Counted from the stretch's first letter, positions 32,610 to 41,483 are shown. The stretch: 64,000 nt of DNA from Oscillibacter hominis (GCF_014334055.1 NZ_CP060490.1:806001-870000); one strand, 5' to 3'. A program made the numbers and translations. Notes: generated by a model from the letters alone, not told the origin.

Positions 32610-33440
32610 ATGCAGAAGGTCCTTTATATAAATGAGATGGAGACCTGTTCCTCTGACATGGATGATCGGGTGGCGGAGCACATCCGCTCCGGCCAGGTGG
32701 TGACATTTGAGGGCATGGCGGAGTATGACCTTCTGGCCTTTGACTGGTATGATGTGAGCTATGCGGGAACGGATACCTCCCGCATTTTGATCTATCTGGA
32801 CCGGGAGGACCTGTTCTTCTTTTGTGAGGACAAAAAGGCGTATGAAAAGGTGCGGGCCCTGCTCCCGGAAGGGGAGGGGAATGAGCGGACACTGTATCGC
32901 TTTTTCCTGGGTCTTCTGCAGGAGGACCTGGCCCATCTGGAGCAGTATGAAGGGGAGATCACCGATGCGGAGGACGCGGCCCTGAAGAGTTCCCGGCGGG
33001 ACTATTTGGACAAGATCGTGGAGTACCGAAAGGAGCTTTTACGTCTGAAGCGGTATTATGAGCAGTTGGACGCCATTCTGGACAATCTGACGGCCAATGA
33101 CAACGGCCTTTTGACAGAGGACGCGGTCCGCCATCTTGCGATCCTCGCCAACCGGACTGAGCGCTACCGGGGCAGTGTGCTGAATCTCCGGGATTACGTG
33201 ACGCAGATGCGGGAGGCCTATCAATCTCAGATCGACATTGAGCAGAACAATCTGATGCGGATCTTTACGGTGATCACCGCGGTGTTTTTGCCGCTGACGC
33301 TGTTGGTGGGGTGGTACGGGATGAACTTCAAGAATATGCCCGAGCTGTCCTGGCCTTACAGCTATCCGGTTTTTATCCTGTGCAGCCTGCTGATCTGCGC
33401 GGGGCTGATTTGGTACTTTAAAAAGAAGAAATGGTTTTAG
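32610..33440 (+). CDS. CorA-like divalent cation transporter
   Basis: A 276-residue protein; ATG at 32610 is chosen for the GGAGG 7 bases upstream. A long cytoplasmic funnel part with coiled coil is followed by two C-terminal membrane helices. The hallmark pore motif YGMNF (GMN) lies at the end of the first helix (LPLTLLVGWYGMNFKNMPEL). The family carries Mg2+, Co2+ or related ions, and in some members zinc efflux. It sits between two feo loci but is convergent with the second one and has no iron-type operator. Confidence 0.92.
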   Translation: MQKVLYINEMETCSSDMDDRVAEHIRSGQVVTFEGMAEYDLLAFDWYDVSYAGTDTSRILIYLDREDLFFFCEDKKAYEKVRALLPEGEGNERTLYRFFLGLLQEDLAHLEQYEGEITDAEDAALKSSRRDYLDKIVEYRKELLRLKRYYEQLDAILDNLTANDNGLLTEDAVRHLAILANRTERYRGSVLNLRDYVTQMREAYQSQIDIEQNNLMRIFTVITAVFLPLTLLVGWYGMNFKNMPELSWPYSYPVFILCSLLICAGLIWYFKKKKWF

Positions 33441-33480
33441 AAAAAAGCTGCCGCGGCTTTTGGCCGCGGCAGCTTTTTTT
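33441..33480. terminator. Bidirectional terminator between corA-like gene and second feo locus
   Basis: AAAAAAGCTGCCGCGGC pairs with GCCGCGGCAGCTTTTTTT. It serves both convergent genes and overlaps the last bases of the small feo gene. Confidence 0.93.
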
Positions 33481-33616
33481 ATTTGGCGCGGGGATTCTGC
33501 CCACAGTGCCTGGAGCAGCATTCACAACTGCCGCCGCAGCCCCGTTTCCGGGGACGGAGGGCAAAAATGAGCCAGAGGCCCAGCAACAGCAGGATGCCAT
33601 AGTCTAAACTGCCCAA
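33479..33616 (-). CDS. FeoB-associated Cys-rich membrane protein, second copy (TTG start)
   Basis: A 45-residue protein read from TTG at 33616, with AAAGGAGG 5 bases upstream. One membrane helix (LDYGILLLLGLWLIFAL) is followed by a Cys-rich tail (RGCGGSCECCSRHCGQNP). It lies 12 bases after the second feoB. The non-ATG start and small size make it easy to miss. Composition and position match the FeoB-associated family. Confidence 0.82.
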   Translation of the reverse strand: MGSLDYGILLLLGLWLIFALRPRKRGCGGSCECCSRHCGQNPRAK

Positions 33617-33628
33617 AAGAGCCTCCTT

Positions 33629-35635
33629 TCAAAAGAGCAGCAGCGCCGCGTGGTAGGCCAAAAAGGCGGCGGCCCAGGCCACACAGCACTGGAACAGGGC
33701 CACGCCCGCGGCCTTCCACCCGGAGTGCAGTTCCCTCCGGACCGCGGAGATGGCGGCAACGCAGGGGGTGTAGAGTAGGGTGAACACGAGGAAGCTGAGG
33801 GCGGTAGCCGTGGAGAAGAGGCCCGCGATTGCGGCGGACACATTGGAACTGCCGCCCAAGAGAACGCCCAGGGTGCTGATGACGGACTCCTTGGCAATGA
33901 ACCCGGTGATCAGGGAGGTGGACACGCGCCAATCCCCAAAGCCCAACGGGGCGAAAAGGGGAGTGAGGAACTGGCCCACCAGGGCCAGCAGGCTGTCGGC
34001 ACTGTTGGAGACCACGTTGAGGCGGGTGTCGAAGGTCTGGAGGAACCACACGATCAGCGTGGCCACAAAAATCACGGTAAACGCCCGCTGGAGAAAGTCC
34101 CGGGCCTTTTCCCAGCACAGCTGAAATACACTCTTGAGGGAGGGGAAGCGGTAGTTGGGGAGCTCCATGACAAAGGGGACGGGGTTGCCGCGAAAGAGCG
34201 TCTTTCCAAAGCCCTTGGCGGCTACAATACCCACTAAGATGCCGGTGACATACAGGCCGATCATCACCAACGCCCGGTGGCGGGGGAAGAAGGCGGCGGT
34301 AAAGACGGAGTAGATGGGGATTTTGGCGGAGCAGCTCATAAACGGCGTCAGGAGAATGGTCATCTTCCGGTCCCGCTCCGATGAGAGGGTGCGGGTGGCC
34401 ATAATGGCGGGCACGGAGCAGCCGAAGCCGATGAGCATGGGGACGATGCTGCGGCCCGAAAGGCCGATCCTGCGCAGCAGCTTGTCCATCACGAAAGCCA
34501 CCCGGGCCATATATCCCGTATCCTCCAAGATGGAGAGGAAGAAAAACAGCACCACAATGATGGGCAGGAAGCTGAGCACGCTGCCCACGCCGGTAAAGAT
34601 GCCGTCAATCACCAGGCTATGTACCACCGGGTTGATGCCGTAGGCGCTCAGTCCGGCGTCGGTCCAGGCGGTCAGCGCGCCGATTCCGGAGGCCAGCAGG
34701 TCGGACAAAAAGGCGCCGATCACATCAAAGGTCAGCCAGAAGATAAACAGCATGATGCCAAGAAACAGCGGGATGGCGAGAATCCGGTGGGTCAGCAGAT
34801 TGTCCAACTTTTCGCTGCGCGCCCGCTCCCGGCTCTCATGGCAGCGCACCACGGTGTCCCGGCAGACGGATTCAATGAAGTCGTAGCGCATATCCGCCAG
34901 GGCCGCGTTGCGGTCCATCCCATGCTCCGTTTCCATCTGGACCACCAAATGCTCTGTCAGCTCGATCTCATTCTGGGCCAGGTGCAGCCGCTCCACAATG
35001 TCGCCGTCCTCCTCAATGAGCTTGGTGGCGGCAAAGCGGATGGGAATCCCCGCAGCTTCCGCATGGTCGGCAATTTGGTGGCACACGGCGTGAATGCAGC
35101 GGTGGACAGGGCTTTCCTGGCTGCAAAAGTCGGTGACAGCCGGCCGGACCCGGTTCTTGGCCACCTGGAGCAGCGCGTCTAACAGCTCTGAAATGCCCTC
35201 GTTTTTCACGGCGCTGATGGGGATGACCGGGATGCCCAGCCGCTGGGACATCTTCTTCACGTCGATGGTCCCGCCGCCGGAGCGGACCTCGTCCATCATG
35301 TTCAGCGCCAGCACCATGGGTACCTGCAGCTCAATAAGCTGCAGTGTCAGATAGAGGTTGCGCTCGATGTTGGTTGCATCCACGATGTTGATGATGCCGT
35401 CGGGCTTTTGATTGAGGAGAAAATCCCGGGTGACGATCTCTTCGCCGCTGTAGGGGCGGATAGAGTAGATGCCGGGCAGGTCCACCACCGTGCAGTCTCT
35501 GTGGCCCCGGATCACGCCGGACTTCTGATCCACTGTGACGCCGGGGAAATTGCCCACGTGCTGGTTGGAACCGGTGAGTTGATTGAACAGGGTGGTCTTG
35601 CCGCAGTTCTGATTGCCGGCCAGTGCAAAAATCAT
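33629..35635 (-). CDS. feoB: Ferrous iron transporter B, second copy
   Basis: A 668-residue FeoB. G1 reads GNQNCGKT where the first copy has GNPNCGKT; G3 DLPG and G4 NMMD are intact. The membrane part has Gate motifs MLIGFGCSVPAIMATRT and PFMSCSAKIPIYSVF. It is 57 residues shorter than the first copy and clearly divergent, so not a recent duplicate. Its ATG overlaps the feoA stop (ATGA). No GTTAG-N6-CTAAC site lies upstream, suggesting different control or metal/condition preference. Confidence 0.94.
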   Translation of the reverse strand: MIFALAGNQNCGKTTLFNQLTGSNQHVGNFPGVTVDQKSGVIRGHRDCTVVDLPGIYSIRPYSGEEIVTRDFLLNQKPDGIINIVDATNIERNLYLTLQLIELQVPMVLALNMMDEVRSGGGTIDVKKMSQRLGIPVIPISAVKNEGISELLDALLQVAKNRVRPAVTDFCSQESPVHRCIHAVCHQIADHAEAAGIPIRFAATKLIEEDGDIVERLHLAQNEIELTEHLVVQMETEHGMDRNAALADMRYDFIESVCRDTVVRCHESRERARSEKLDNLLTHRILAIPLFLGIMLFIFWLTFDVIGAFLSDLLASGIGALTAWTDAGLSAYGINPVVHSLVIDGIFTGVGSVLSFLPIIVVLFFFLSILEDTGYMARVAFVMDKLLRRIGLSGRSIVPMLIGFGCSVPAIMATRTLSSERDRKMTILLTPFMSCSAKIPIYSVFTAAFFPRHRALVMIGLYVTGILVGIVAAKGFGKTLFRGNPVPFVMELPNYRFPSLKSVFQLCWEKARDFLQRAFTVIFVATLIVWFLQTFDTRLNVVSNSADSLLALVGQFLTPLFAPLGFGDWRVSTSLITGFIAKESVISTLGVLLGGSSNVSAAIAGLFSTATALSFLVFTLLYTPCVAAISAVRRELHSGWKAAGVALFQCCVAWAAAFLAYHAALLLF

Positions 35636-35862
35636 CTCTGCCGCGCCTCCACTTCGATCTTTGCGGCGTCGTCCCGGCGCAGTGTCAGCTCATATCCCCG
35701 TACCCGCAGTTCCATGGGGTCTCCCATGGGCGCCACCTTTTTGAGCGTCACAGCGGTTCGCGGAATCAGGCCCATGTCCAGCAGCCGGCACCGCAGCGTC
35801 CCCTCTCCGCCCACCTTGGTGATGACCGCAGACTGGCCGACGGCAAGTTGATCCAATGTCAT
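35632..35862 (-). CDS. feoA: FeoA-domain protein of the second feo locus
   Basis: A 76-residue protein; ATG at 35862 has GAGGAGG upstream, so the longer frame to 35877 is not preferred. It has the typical LLDMGLIPRTAVTLKKVAP, MGDPMEL and RGYEL features. It overlaps feoB by 4 bases. The promoter region (35863-35957) has AT-rich TATTCTATAG-type sequence on the minus strand but no recognisable iron box. Confidence 0.92.
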   Translation of the reverse strand: MTLDQLAVGQSAVITKVGGEGTLRCRLLDMGLIPRTAVTLKKVAPMGDPMELRVRGYELTLRRDDAAKIEVEARQR

Positions 35863-35957
35863 AGTATTCCTCCTCAAGAAAAAAAGCTCCCAATATAACT
35901 ATAGAATAGCATAGCTCCGCAGGTGAGTCAAATCCAATGTCGACTGGGTTCGACCAG

Positions 35958-36000
35958 GCAAACGGAAGAAGCCGGCTGTCAGCCGGCTTCTTCCGTTTGC
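35958..36000. terminator. Perfect 20-bp palindromic terminator downstream of cysK
   Basis: A 20-bp perfect inverted repeat with a 3-base loop begins within the stop codon of the PLP synthase gene. The inner GCCGGC stem followed by TTCTTCCGTTT on either strand can terminate transcription. Confidence 0.7.
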
Positions 36001-36923
36001 TATTCAGAAAAGAGAGGGGTGGAGAGATACCGCTCGCCGCTGTCCGGGAGCAGGGCGACGATGACCTTTCCCCGGTTTTCCGGCCTCTTGGCCAGCTCAG
36101 CCGCGGCCCAGAGGGCGGCTCCGGAAGTGATGCCCACCAAAACCCCTTCCTGGCGGGCGATGGAACGGCCAGTTCGATAGGCATCCTCGTCGCTGACCGT
36201 CAGAATTTCATCGTAGACGCTCCGGTCCAGCGTGTCGGGGATGAAGTTGGCCCCGATGCCCTGAAGGCCGTGGGGGCCGGCCTTGCCCTGGGACAGCAGA
36301 GGGGAGGAGGCGGGCTCCACCGCCACCACCTTCAGATTGGGATTCTGCTCCTTCAGATACCGGCCCGCGCCCGTGAGCGTGCCGCCGGTGCCCACGCCAG
36401 CCACAAAGAAGTCCACATGGCCCTCTGTGTCCTCCCAGATCTCAGGGCCTGTTGTGGCGTAGTGGGCCGCCGGGTTGGCGGGATTGACAAATTGGCCGGG
36501 GAGGAAGCTGCCCGGGATGGTTCTGGCCAGCTCCTCCGCCTTGTCCACCGCGCCCTGCATCCCCTTTGCGCCCTCTGTCAGCACCAGTTCGGCGCCGTAG
36601 GCCTTCAGCAGCGCCCGGCGCTCCGCGCTCATGGTCTCCGGCATGGTGAGGATGATGCGGTAGCCCCGGGCGGCGGCCACGGAGGCAAGGCCAATGCCGG
36701 TGTTGCCGGAGGTGGGCTCGATGAGGACGGAGCCGCTTTTCAGAAGGCCCCTTTTTTCCGCGTCCTCCACCATGGCCTTGGCCACCCGGTCCTTGGCGCT
36801 GCCGGCGGGGTTGAGATACTCCAATTTTGCCAGTATCGTGGCCGGGAGGCCCTGCCCAAACCGCCGCAGCTCCAAAAGAGGGGTGTGGCCCACCAGGTCG
36901 GTGACGGTGCGAGAAACGTTCAT
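36000..36923 (-). CDS. cysK: Cysteine synthase (O-acetylserine sulfhydrylase)
   Basis: A 307-residue cytosolic PLP enzyme that makes cysteine from O-acetylserine and sulfide. The start at 36923 ([19 protein letters not shown]) has AAGGAG 7 bases upstream. The PLP lysine is Lys44 in [11 protein letters not shown]; the substrate loop TSGNTGIG, the phosphate-binding GTGGT and the C-terminal SGAALWAA are present. Length is normal. It follows metQ on the same strand but is separated by a strong terminator and has its own promoter. Confidence 0.94.
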   Translation of the reverse strand: MNVSRTVTDLVGHTPLLELRRFGQGLPATILAKLEYLNPAGSAKDRVAKAMVEDAEKRGLLKSGSVLIEPTSGNTGIGLASVAAARGYRIILTMPETMSAERRALLKAYGAELVLTEGAKGMQGAVDKAEELARTIPGSFLPGQFVNPANPAAHYATTGPEIWEDTEGHVDFFVAGVGTGGTLTGAGRYLKEQNPNLKVVAVEPASSPLLSQGKAGPHGLQGIGANFIPDTLDRSVYDEILTVSDEDAYRTGRSIARQEGVLVGITSGAALWAAAELAKRPENRGKVIVALLPDSGERYLSTPLFSE

Positions 36924-36976
36924 AAAATCGCTCCTTACATGCTCCGGCGGAATAGCCGGCATTTAAACTATAAGAC

Positions 36977-37004
36977 ATCATAGCACACCGGAGGCGAAAA
37001 GCAA
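36977..37004 (-). promoter_or_regulatory. Probable promoter of cysK
   Basis: On the minus strand: TTGCTT (37004-36999), 16 bp, TATGAT (36982-36977). It lies 54 bases before the start codon. Confidence 0.55.
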
Positions 37005-37079
37005 AGTGGGGGAATATAGATGGCCGCCGCACGGGAAATCTGAGCCCGATGCAGCCATCGTCTCGTCGAAGGAAGAATA

Positions 37080-37111
37080 GAGCCCCGGTTCCCAATTGGG
37101 AACCGGGGCTC
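37080..37111 (-). terminator. Terminator of the metNIQ operon
   Basis: A perfect 16+16 palindrome (GAGCCCCGGTTCCCAA with its complement) lies 13 bases after the metQ stop, followed on the minus strand by TATTCTTCC. Confidence 0.75.
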
Positions 37112-37124
37112 CTTAGAGTCTGCC

Positions 37125-37988
37125 TTAGAAGATGGGCAGCACGTTGCCCTGGAAGGTGTCGTTGATGTAGTCGCGGACGGCGTCAGACTTCAGCGCCTCC
37201 ACCAGAGCCAGAACTGCGGCATTGTTTTCGTTGCCCTCCTTCACCACGATGACGTTGGCAAAGGTCTGGGCGGCTTCGGAGGAGGAATCCTCCAGGGCGA
37301 TGGCGTCCTGGGCGGAGGAGAAGCCGGCCTGCAGGGCATAGTTGCCGTTGATGACAGCGATGTCCACCTCAGAGGTGACGTTGGGCAGCATGGCTGCCTC
37401 CAACTCCTTGAACTGCAGGTTCTTGGGGTTTTCCTCGATGTCGTTGGGGGTGGCGTTCAATCCGGCGCCCTCCTTCAGCTTGATCAGGCCCTGGGCCTCC
37501 AGCAGCTGCAGTGCGCGGGCCTCGTTGGTCACATCGCTGGGCACGCCCACGGTGGCGCCGTCAGGCAGGTCTTCCAAAGAGGCGGTCTTGCCCGGGTAGA
37601 TGCCGAAGGGCTCATAGTGGATGGTGGCCACGCTGACCAGGTGAGTGCCGTTGCCCTCGTTGAACTCATCCAGATAGGGCTGGTGCTGGAAGTAGTTCAC
37701 GTCCTCGTCCCCCTCTTCCACAGCGGTGTTGGGGACCACGTAATCGCCGTATTCGGTGATCTGCAGATCGATGCCCTGCTCGGCCAGGACGGGCTTCACC
37801 TGCTCCAGGATCTGGGCGTGGGGCGTGGGAGAGGCGGCGACCTTCAAAACCACGGTTTCGGCGGAGCTGCTCCCGCTGCCGGACTGAGAACCGGAGCCGG
37901 AGGCGCTGCCGTTTCCGCTGCTGCCGCAGGCGGCCAGGGACAGGCTCAGGGCCAGGGCCAGGATGAGAGACAATACCTTCTTGTTCAT
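37125..37988 (-). CDS. metQ: Methionine ABC transporter substrate-binding lipoprotein
   Basis: A 287-residue NlpA/MetQ-family lipoprotein. Signal peptide with lipobox LSLAAC (Cys21), a Ser/Gly-rich spacer to about 45, then the binding domain (LKVAASPTPHAQILEQVKP, VPNTAVEEGDEDVNYFQHQPYLDEF shown in part). It captures methionine outside the membrane for MetNI. It is the third gene after metN and metI under a T-box leader. Confidence 0.93.
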   Translation of the reverse strand: MNKKVLSLILALALSLSLAACGSSGNGSASGSGSQSGSGSSSAETVVLKVAASPTPHAQILEQVKPVLAEQGIDLQITEYGDYVVPNTAVEEGDEDVNYFQHQPYLDEFNEGNGTHLVSVATIHYEPFGIYPGKTASLEDLPDGATVGVPSDVTNEARALQLLEAQGLIKLKEGAGLNATPNDIEENPKNLQFKELEAAMLPNVTSEVDIAVINGNYALQAGFSSAQDAIALEDSSSEAAQTFANVIVVKEGNENNAAVLALVEALKSDAVRDYINDTFQGNVLPIF

Positions 37989-38014
37989 ACGATTTCCTCC
38001 TTAAGATGTTTGGA

Positions 38015-38698
38015 TTATTTCAAGCGCTTGTCAAGCTTGGCTGACAGCAAACTGAAAACGGATTGAATGACCTGCACCAGCACGATCAGCAGGATGACCG
38101 TGGCTAACATCATTGCGGGGACGTTTCTCTGGTATCCGTAGCGGATGGCCAGGTCACCCAGCCCTCCCGCGCCCACGGCGCCCGCGATGGCGGTGTAGGC
38201 GAGGATGGTGATGACGGAGATGGAGCCGCCCAGCACCAGCGAGGGCATGGCTTCCGGCAGATAGACCTTCCAGACGATCTGGGGGATGGACGCTCCCATG
38301 GACTGGGCCGCCTCCACCACACCGGCGTCCACCTCGGCCAGGGAGGTCTCCACCATGCGGGCGATGAAAGGCGCGGCGGAGACGATCAGCGGAACAATGG
38401 CGCCCTTGACGCCGATCTTGGTGCCCACGATCAGCTTGGTGAAGTCCATGATGGCGATCATCAGGATGATGAAGGGCAGGCTCCGGCCGATGTTGATGAT
38501 CCAGCCCAGGATGCGGTTGAGCATCCTGTGGGGCCAGATGCCGTGGGGCTGGGTCAGGACCAGCAGCACCCCCAGAGGAAGGCCGATCACATAGGCGAAC
38601 ACCGTGGACACAAGGACCATCACCAGTGTGTCGCAGGTGCCGTCCAAGAGCAGCTTACCGTATTCGGACCAAAAGCCGGAGGTAAAGAGATCAAGCAT
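38015..38698 (-). CDS. metI: Methionine ABC transporter permease
   Basis: A 227-residue permease with five or six membrane helices. Start at 38698 (MLDLFTSGFWSEYGKLLLDG) overlaps the end of metN by 8 bases, so the longer frame to 38866 is rejected. It has the family EAA-type loop VVEAAQSMGASIPQIVWKVY, which docks to MetN. Second gene of the metNIQ operon. Confidence 0.93.
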   Translation of the reverse strand: MLDLFTSGFWSEYGKLLLDGTCDTLVMVLVSTVFAYVIGLPLGVLLVLTQPHGIWPHRMLNRILGWIINIGRSLPFIILMIAIMDFTKLIVGTKIGVKGAIVPLIVSAAPFIARMVETSLAEVDAGVVEAAQSMGASIPQIVWKVYLPEAMPSLVLGGSISVITILAYTAIAGAVGAGGLGDLAIRYGYQRNVPAMMLATVILLIVLVQVIQSVFSLLSAKLDKRLK

Positions 38699-39704
38699 TT
38701 TCTTCCACCTCCTCCACCGTGACGTCGGGCTGGGCCCGGATGTAGGAGAGGGCCTTTGCGGCCTCGTTGGGGTCTCCCGGAAGGCCCAGGAGCATGGTGC
38801 CGAAGGCCTTGCCGTTGACGTTGCGGGTGTCGGCGCCCAAGATGTTCGCCTTGACGCCGCACTCAATGGCCAGCGACGCGATCAGGGGCTCGTAGGCGGA
38901 GCCGCCGTTGAAGGCCACCCGGACCACCCGCTGGGCGGGGAACTGCTCGATCTGGGCGCCGCCGGGGTAGACCAAACGCCGGGCCGCGTCGGTGGTGGGG
39001 TTGGAGAAAATGTCTTCCACCCGGCCCTGTTCAGCCACCGACCCGCCGTCCAGGATGGCGACCCGGGAGCAAATCTCTTCGATGACGCTCATCTGATGGG
39101 TGATGACCACCACCGTGACGCCAAGCTTCTCATTTAAATCTTTCAGCAGCGCCAGAATGGACTGGGTGGTGGTGGGGTCCAGGGCGGAGGTGGCCTCGTC
39201 GCACAGCAGCACCTTGGGGTCGGTGGCCAGGGCGCGGGCGATGGCGATGCGCTGCTTCTGGCCGCCGGAGAGCTGCACCGGGTAGGCGTCGGCCTTATCG
39301 GACAGCCCGACCAGGTCCAGCAGCTCCATGGCCCGATTTTTGGCCTGCTCGGCGCCGACCCCGTTGATCTCCAGGGGGAAGCAGATGTTTTTGAGGCAGG
39401 TGCGCTGCATCAGCAGGTTGAAGCTTTGGAAAATCATGCTGATGGACCGGCGGGCTTGGCGCAGCTCCTTGGGGCGCAGAGACGTGATCTCCGCGCCGTT
39501 GACCCGCACGGAGCCGCCGGTGGGGCGCTCCAGCAGGTTCATACAGCGCACCAGCGTGGACTTCCCCGCGCCGGAGAGGCCGATGATGCCGAAAATCTCC
39601 CCGGCTTCCACGGATAAGGTGATATCGTTGAGCGCCGTCACGGCTCCCTCGCCGGTGCCAAAGGTCTTGCTCAGGTGCTCAATCTGAATAATCGGTTCAC
39701 TCAC
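38691..39704 (-). CDS. metN: Methionine ABC transporter ATP-binding protein
   Basis: A 337-residue ATPase. GTG at 39704 is chosen because GGAGGG lies upstream and the family N-terminus (IIQIEHLSKTF) follows. Walker A GLSGAGKST, signature LSGGQKQR and Walker B VLLCDEATSALD are intact. The C-terminal 75 residues match the NIL domain, which senses methionine and inhibits transport. First gene of the operon, 47 bases after the T-box terminator. Confidence 0.94.
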   Translation of the reverse strand: MSEPIIQIEHLSKTFGTGEGAVTALNDITLSVEAGEIFGIIGLSGAGKSTLVRCMNLLERPTGGSVRVNGAEITSLRPKELRQARRSISMIFQSFNLLMQRTCLKNICFPLEINGVGAEQAKNRAMELLDLVGLSDKADAYPVQLSGGQKQRIAIARALATDPKVLLCDEATSALDPTTTQSILALLKDLNEKLGVTVVVITHQMSVIEEICSRVAILDGGSVAEQGRVEDIFSNPTTDAARRLVYPGGAQIEQFPAQRVVRVAFNGGSAYEPLIASLAIECGVKANILGADTRNVNGKAFGTMLLGLPGDPNEAAKALSYIRAQPDVTVEEVEENA

Positions 39705-39750
39705 GGAATGAATCCCTCCTGTAACGGAATTGGCCCAAGGGCCGCGAAAC

Positions 39751-40035
39751 AAAAAAATCGTCCCCGATGCATTGCATCAAGGACGATTCGAAAATCGTGG
39801 TACCACCTTGGTTCGCCGCTTCTTCACAAAAGCGGCCTTTGAGAGTGCCAGCACACTCCTGCGCGATGACGGGCGCTTCCGTCGCAGCCTATGCGGTTTC
39901 CAGCAGTCGGTGCGCAACTCCAAGACCATGTTCAGCGATGCCTTCCGTACCTCGTTTCCACCGGCCGAGGCTCTCTGCAACGTATCTCAACGCTTACTCT
40001 TCTCTTCATTGTCTTTTTCATATTCAGTTGTTATT
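39751..40035 (-). ncRNA. T-box riboswitch controlling metNIQ (methionine-type specifier)
   Basis: On the minus strand the leader contains the T-box bulge AGGTGGTACCACG (39808-39796), followed by the terminator ATCGTCC...GGACGAT with a 7-U run (about 39790-39751). Stem I includes GGAAGGCATCGCTGAACATG, where ATG at 39929-39927 sits in the specifier position. Uncharged tRNA-Met would pair with it and with the T-box, preventing termination and raising methionine uptake. The class is certain from the motif; the specifier call is from alignment by eye. Confidence 0.92.
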
Positions 40036-40041
40036 GTTTTG

Positions 40042-40070
40042 AGTTTACATGGAAACGCCAGATTTGTCAA
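40042..40070 (-). promoter_or_regulatory. Promoter of the T-box/metNIQ transcript
   Basis: Minus strand TTGACA (40070-40065), 17 bp, TAAACT (40047-40042), a near-consensus sigma-A promoter; it starts transcription right at the T-box leader. Confidence 0.85.
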
Positions 40071-40185
40071 CTGTGCGTGTTGCACGCAAAAATTGAAAAA
40101 TAGCGGGGCGGATTTGTACAAAATATTTGATTCTGTACAAAATAAAGAAAAAAGCAGGGCGGGGCCGCATTCTTCAGCAGTGGAA

Positions 40186-40214
40186 TTGAAACTTGTGAAA
40201 AAACCTGTTATACT
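40186..40214 (+). promoter_or_regulatory. Promoter of the DUF368 gene
   Basis: TTGAAA (40186-40191), 17 bp, TATACT (40209-40214), 37 bases before the ATG. Confidence 0.8.
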
Positions 40215-40250
40215 TCTGGACAAACAGATCATACGTTGGGAAGGCGCGCT

Positions 40251-41066
40251 ATGAGCGACAGGGAAGAGAAAAAAAACTGGGTTCTTGGGCTGATTTGCGG
40301 CGCACTGATGGGCGGCGGCGCGATTTTGCCGGGCGTCAGCGGCGGCGTGCTGTGCGTGGTGTTTGGCTACTACCGCCCCATGATGGAAATTCTGACCCAC
40401 CCCAAGCGGGGGCTGAGCAAATACTGGCGGATGTTCGTGCCCGTGGCGATGGGCTGGGTGCTGGGCTTTTTCGGCTTTGCCAAGCTGATTGCCGTCTTGT
40501 TCAGCGCCTCGGAGCTGCTGGCCACCTGGCTTTTTATCGGTTTGATCGTGGGCACCATGCCCTCGCTTTTCCGGGAGGCGGGAAAGGAGGGCCGCGGATG
40601 GCCCTCCTGGGCGGCGTTGACAGTCTGTGCCCTTGCCATGGGGGCAGGGCTTTATTATGTGGGCCATGTTGCCACCGTGCAGGTGGAGCCTAACTTCTGG
40701 TGGTACACCTTCTGCGGATTCCTCTGGGGACTGGGCATTGTGATCCCCGGCATGACCACGGCCTCCATCCTGATGTCCCTGGGGCTCTACCAGCATCTGA
40801 CAGAGGGTATCTCCAATCTGGACATCGTGGTGATGACCGCCTGGATTCCGGGATTGGTGGTGACGGTGGCGCTGCTGTCCAGGCTGATGAGCTATCTGTT
40901 CCGCGCCCATTACTCGGTGGCGTTTCATGGGGTGGTGGGGATCGTCATTGCCTCCACAGTCATGATCATCCCCACGGCCTATACAGGCGCCGGAGAGGCC
41001 CTTGGGGCGGCGGTGTGCTTTTTCGGCGGGTTTGCCATCGCATTTTTACTGGATCAGATCGAATAG
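40251..41066 (+). CDS. DUF368 family membrane protein (PopT-like undecaprenyl phosphate translocase)
   Basis: A 271-residue polytopic protein with about eight membrane segments. ATG at 40251 has GGGAAGG upstream. Hallmarks of DUF368 are present: GALMGGGAILPGVSGGVLCVVFG near the start (quoted in part as GAILPGVSGG) and the internal repeat GLGIVIPGMTTASILM, reflecting an inverted duplicated fold. DUF368 proteins have been linked to recycling of undecaprenyl phosphate across the membrane for wall synthesis. That role is from family knowledge, not from this sequence. Single-gene unit with its own promoter and terminator. Confidence 0.88.
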   Translation: MSDREEKKNWVLGLICGALMGGGAILPGVSGGVLCVVFGYYRPMMEILTHPKRGLSKYWRMFVPVAMGWVLGFFGFAKLIAVLFSASELLATWLFIGLIVGTMPSLFREAGKEGRGWPSWAALTVCALAMGAGLYYVGHVATVQVEPNFWWYTFCGFLWGLGIVIPGMTTASILMSLGLYQHLTEGISNLDIVVMTAWIPGLVVTVALLSRLMSYLFRAHYSVAFHGVVGIVIASTVMIIPTAYTGAGEALGAAVCFFGGFAIAFLLDQIE

Positions 41067-41068
41067 AC

Positions 41069-41097
41069 ATCCCTCCCTCCGGGGAGGGATTTTTTTG
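41069..41097 (+). terminator. Terminator after the DUF368 gene
   Basis: ATCCCTCC pairs with GGAGGGAT, then TTTTTTT. Confidence 0.88.
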
Positions 41098-41151
41098 CAT
41101 AGTTTTCCCATCTTGAGCCAAAATAGGAGCATGATGTAAGGGAGGGACAAT

Positions 41152-41370
41152 ATGACCAGACTGACGCTGTTGGAGCTTGTGGACGCGCTGGGAATCAAGG
41201 AAGTGCCGGAGATGTCAGAGTCGGAGTTTCACGACGCGTCGGAGGGACAGATGGATGCCGACGACCTGTTCCGGGAGCTTTTGCGGGGGGAGGGGCTGAT
41301 CGCCTGCCAGGAAAAAATCCTCCGCTGGGCCCACGATCTCTATGGGCTTCCCCGTGATAAAGGGCAGTGA
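41152..41370 (+). CDS. Small acidic hypothetical protein
   Basis: A 72-residue acidic, helical protein (LTLLELVDALGIKEVPEMSE, DADDLFRELLRGEGLIACQE) without signal or membrane segment. GGGAGGG before the ATG supports the start. It lies between a terminator and the pilus riboswitch promoter, so it may be monocistronic. No family recognised. Confidence 0.65.
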   Translation: MTRLTLLELVDALGIKEVPEMSESEFHDASEGQMDADDLFRELLRGEGLIACQEKILRWAHDLYGLPRDKGQ

Positions 41371-41447
41371 GGCTGTGAGATCGGGTGATCTTCATGGATG
41401 GAGCCGTGGGAAATGCTGTAAAATAAAGAAGAAACAAGAGATTTAAG

Positions 41448-41476
41448 TTGAAATTTCAAAGCCTGCGTGGTAACAT
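41448..41476 (+). promoter_or_regulatory. Promoter of the type IV pilus operon
   Basis: TTGAAA (41448-41453), 17 bp, TAACAT (41471-41476). Transcription would start near 41483, exactly at the riboswitch aptamer. Confidence 0.7.
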
Positions 41477-41483
41477 AAACCCA

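Noticed and set aside
35937..36983. 348-codon frame opposite cysK
   Set aside because: Antisense shadow; the minus strand carries every cysteine synthase motif.
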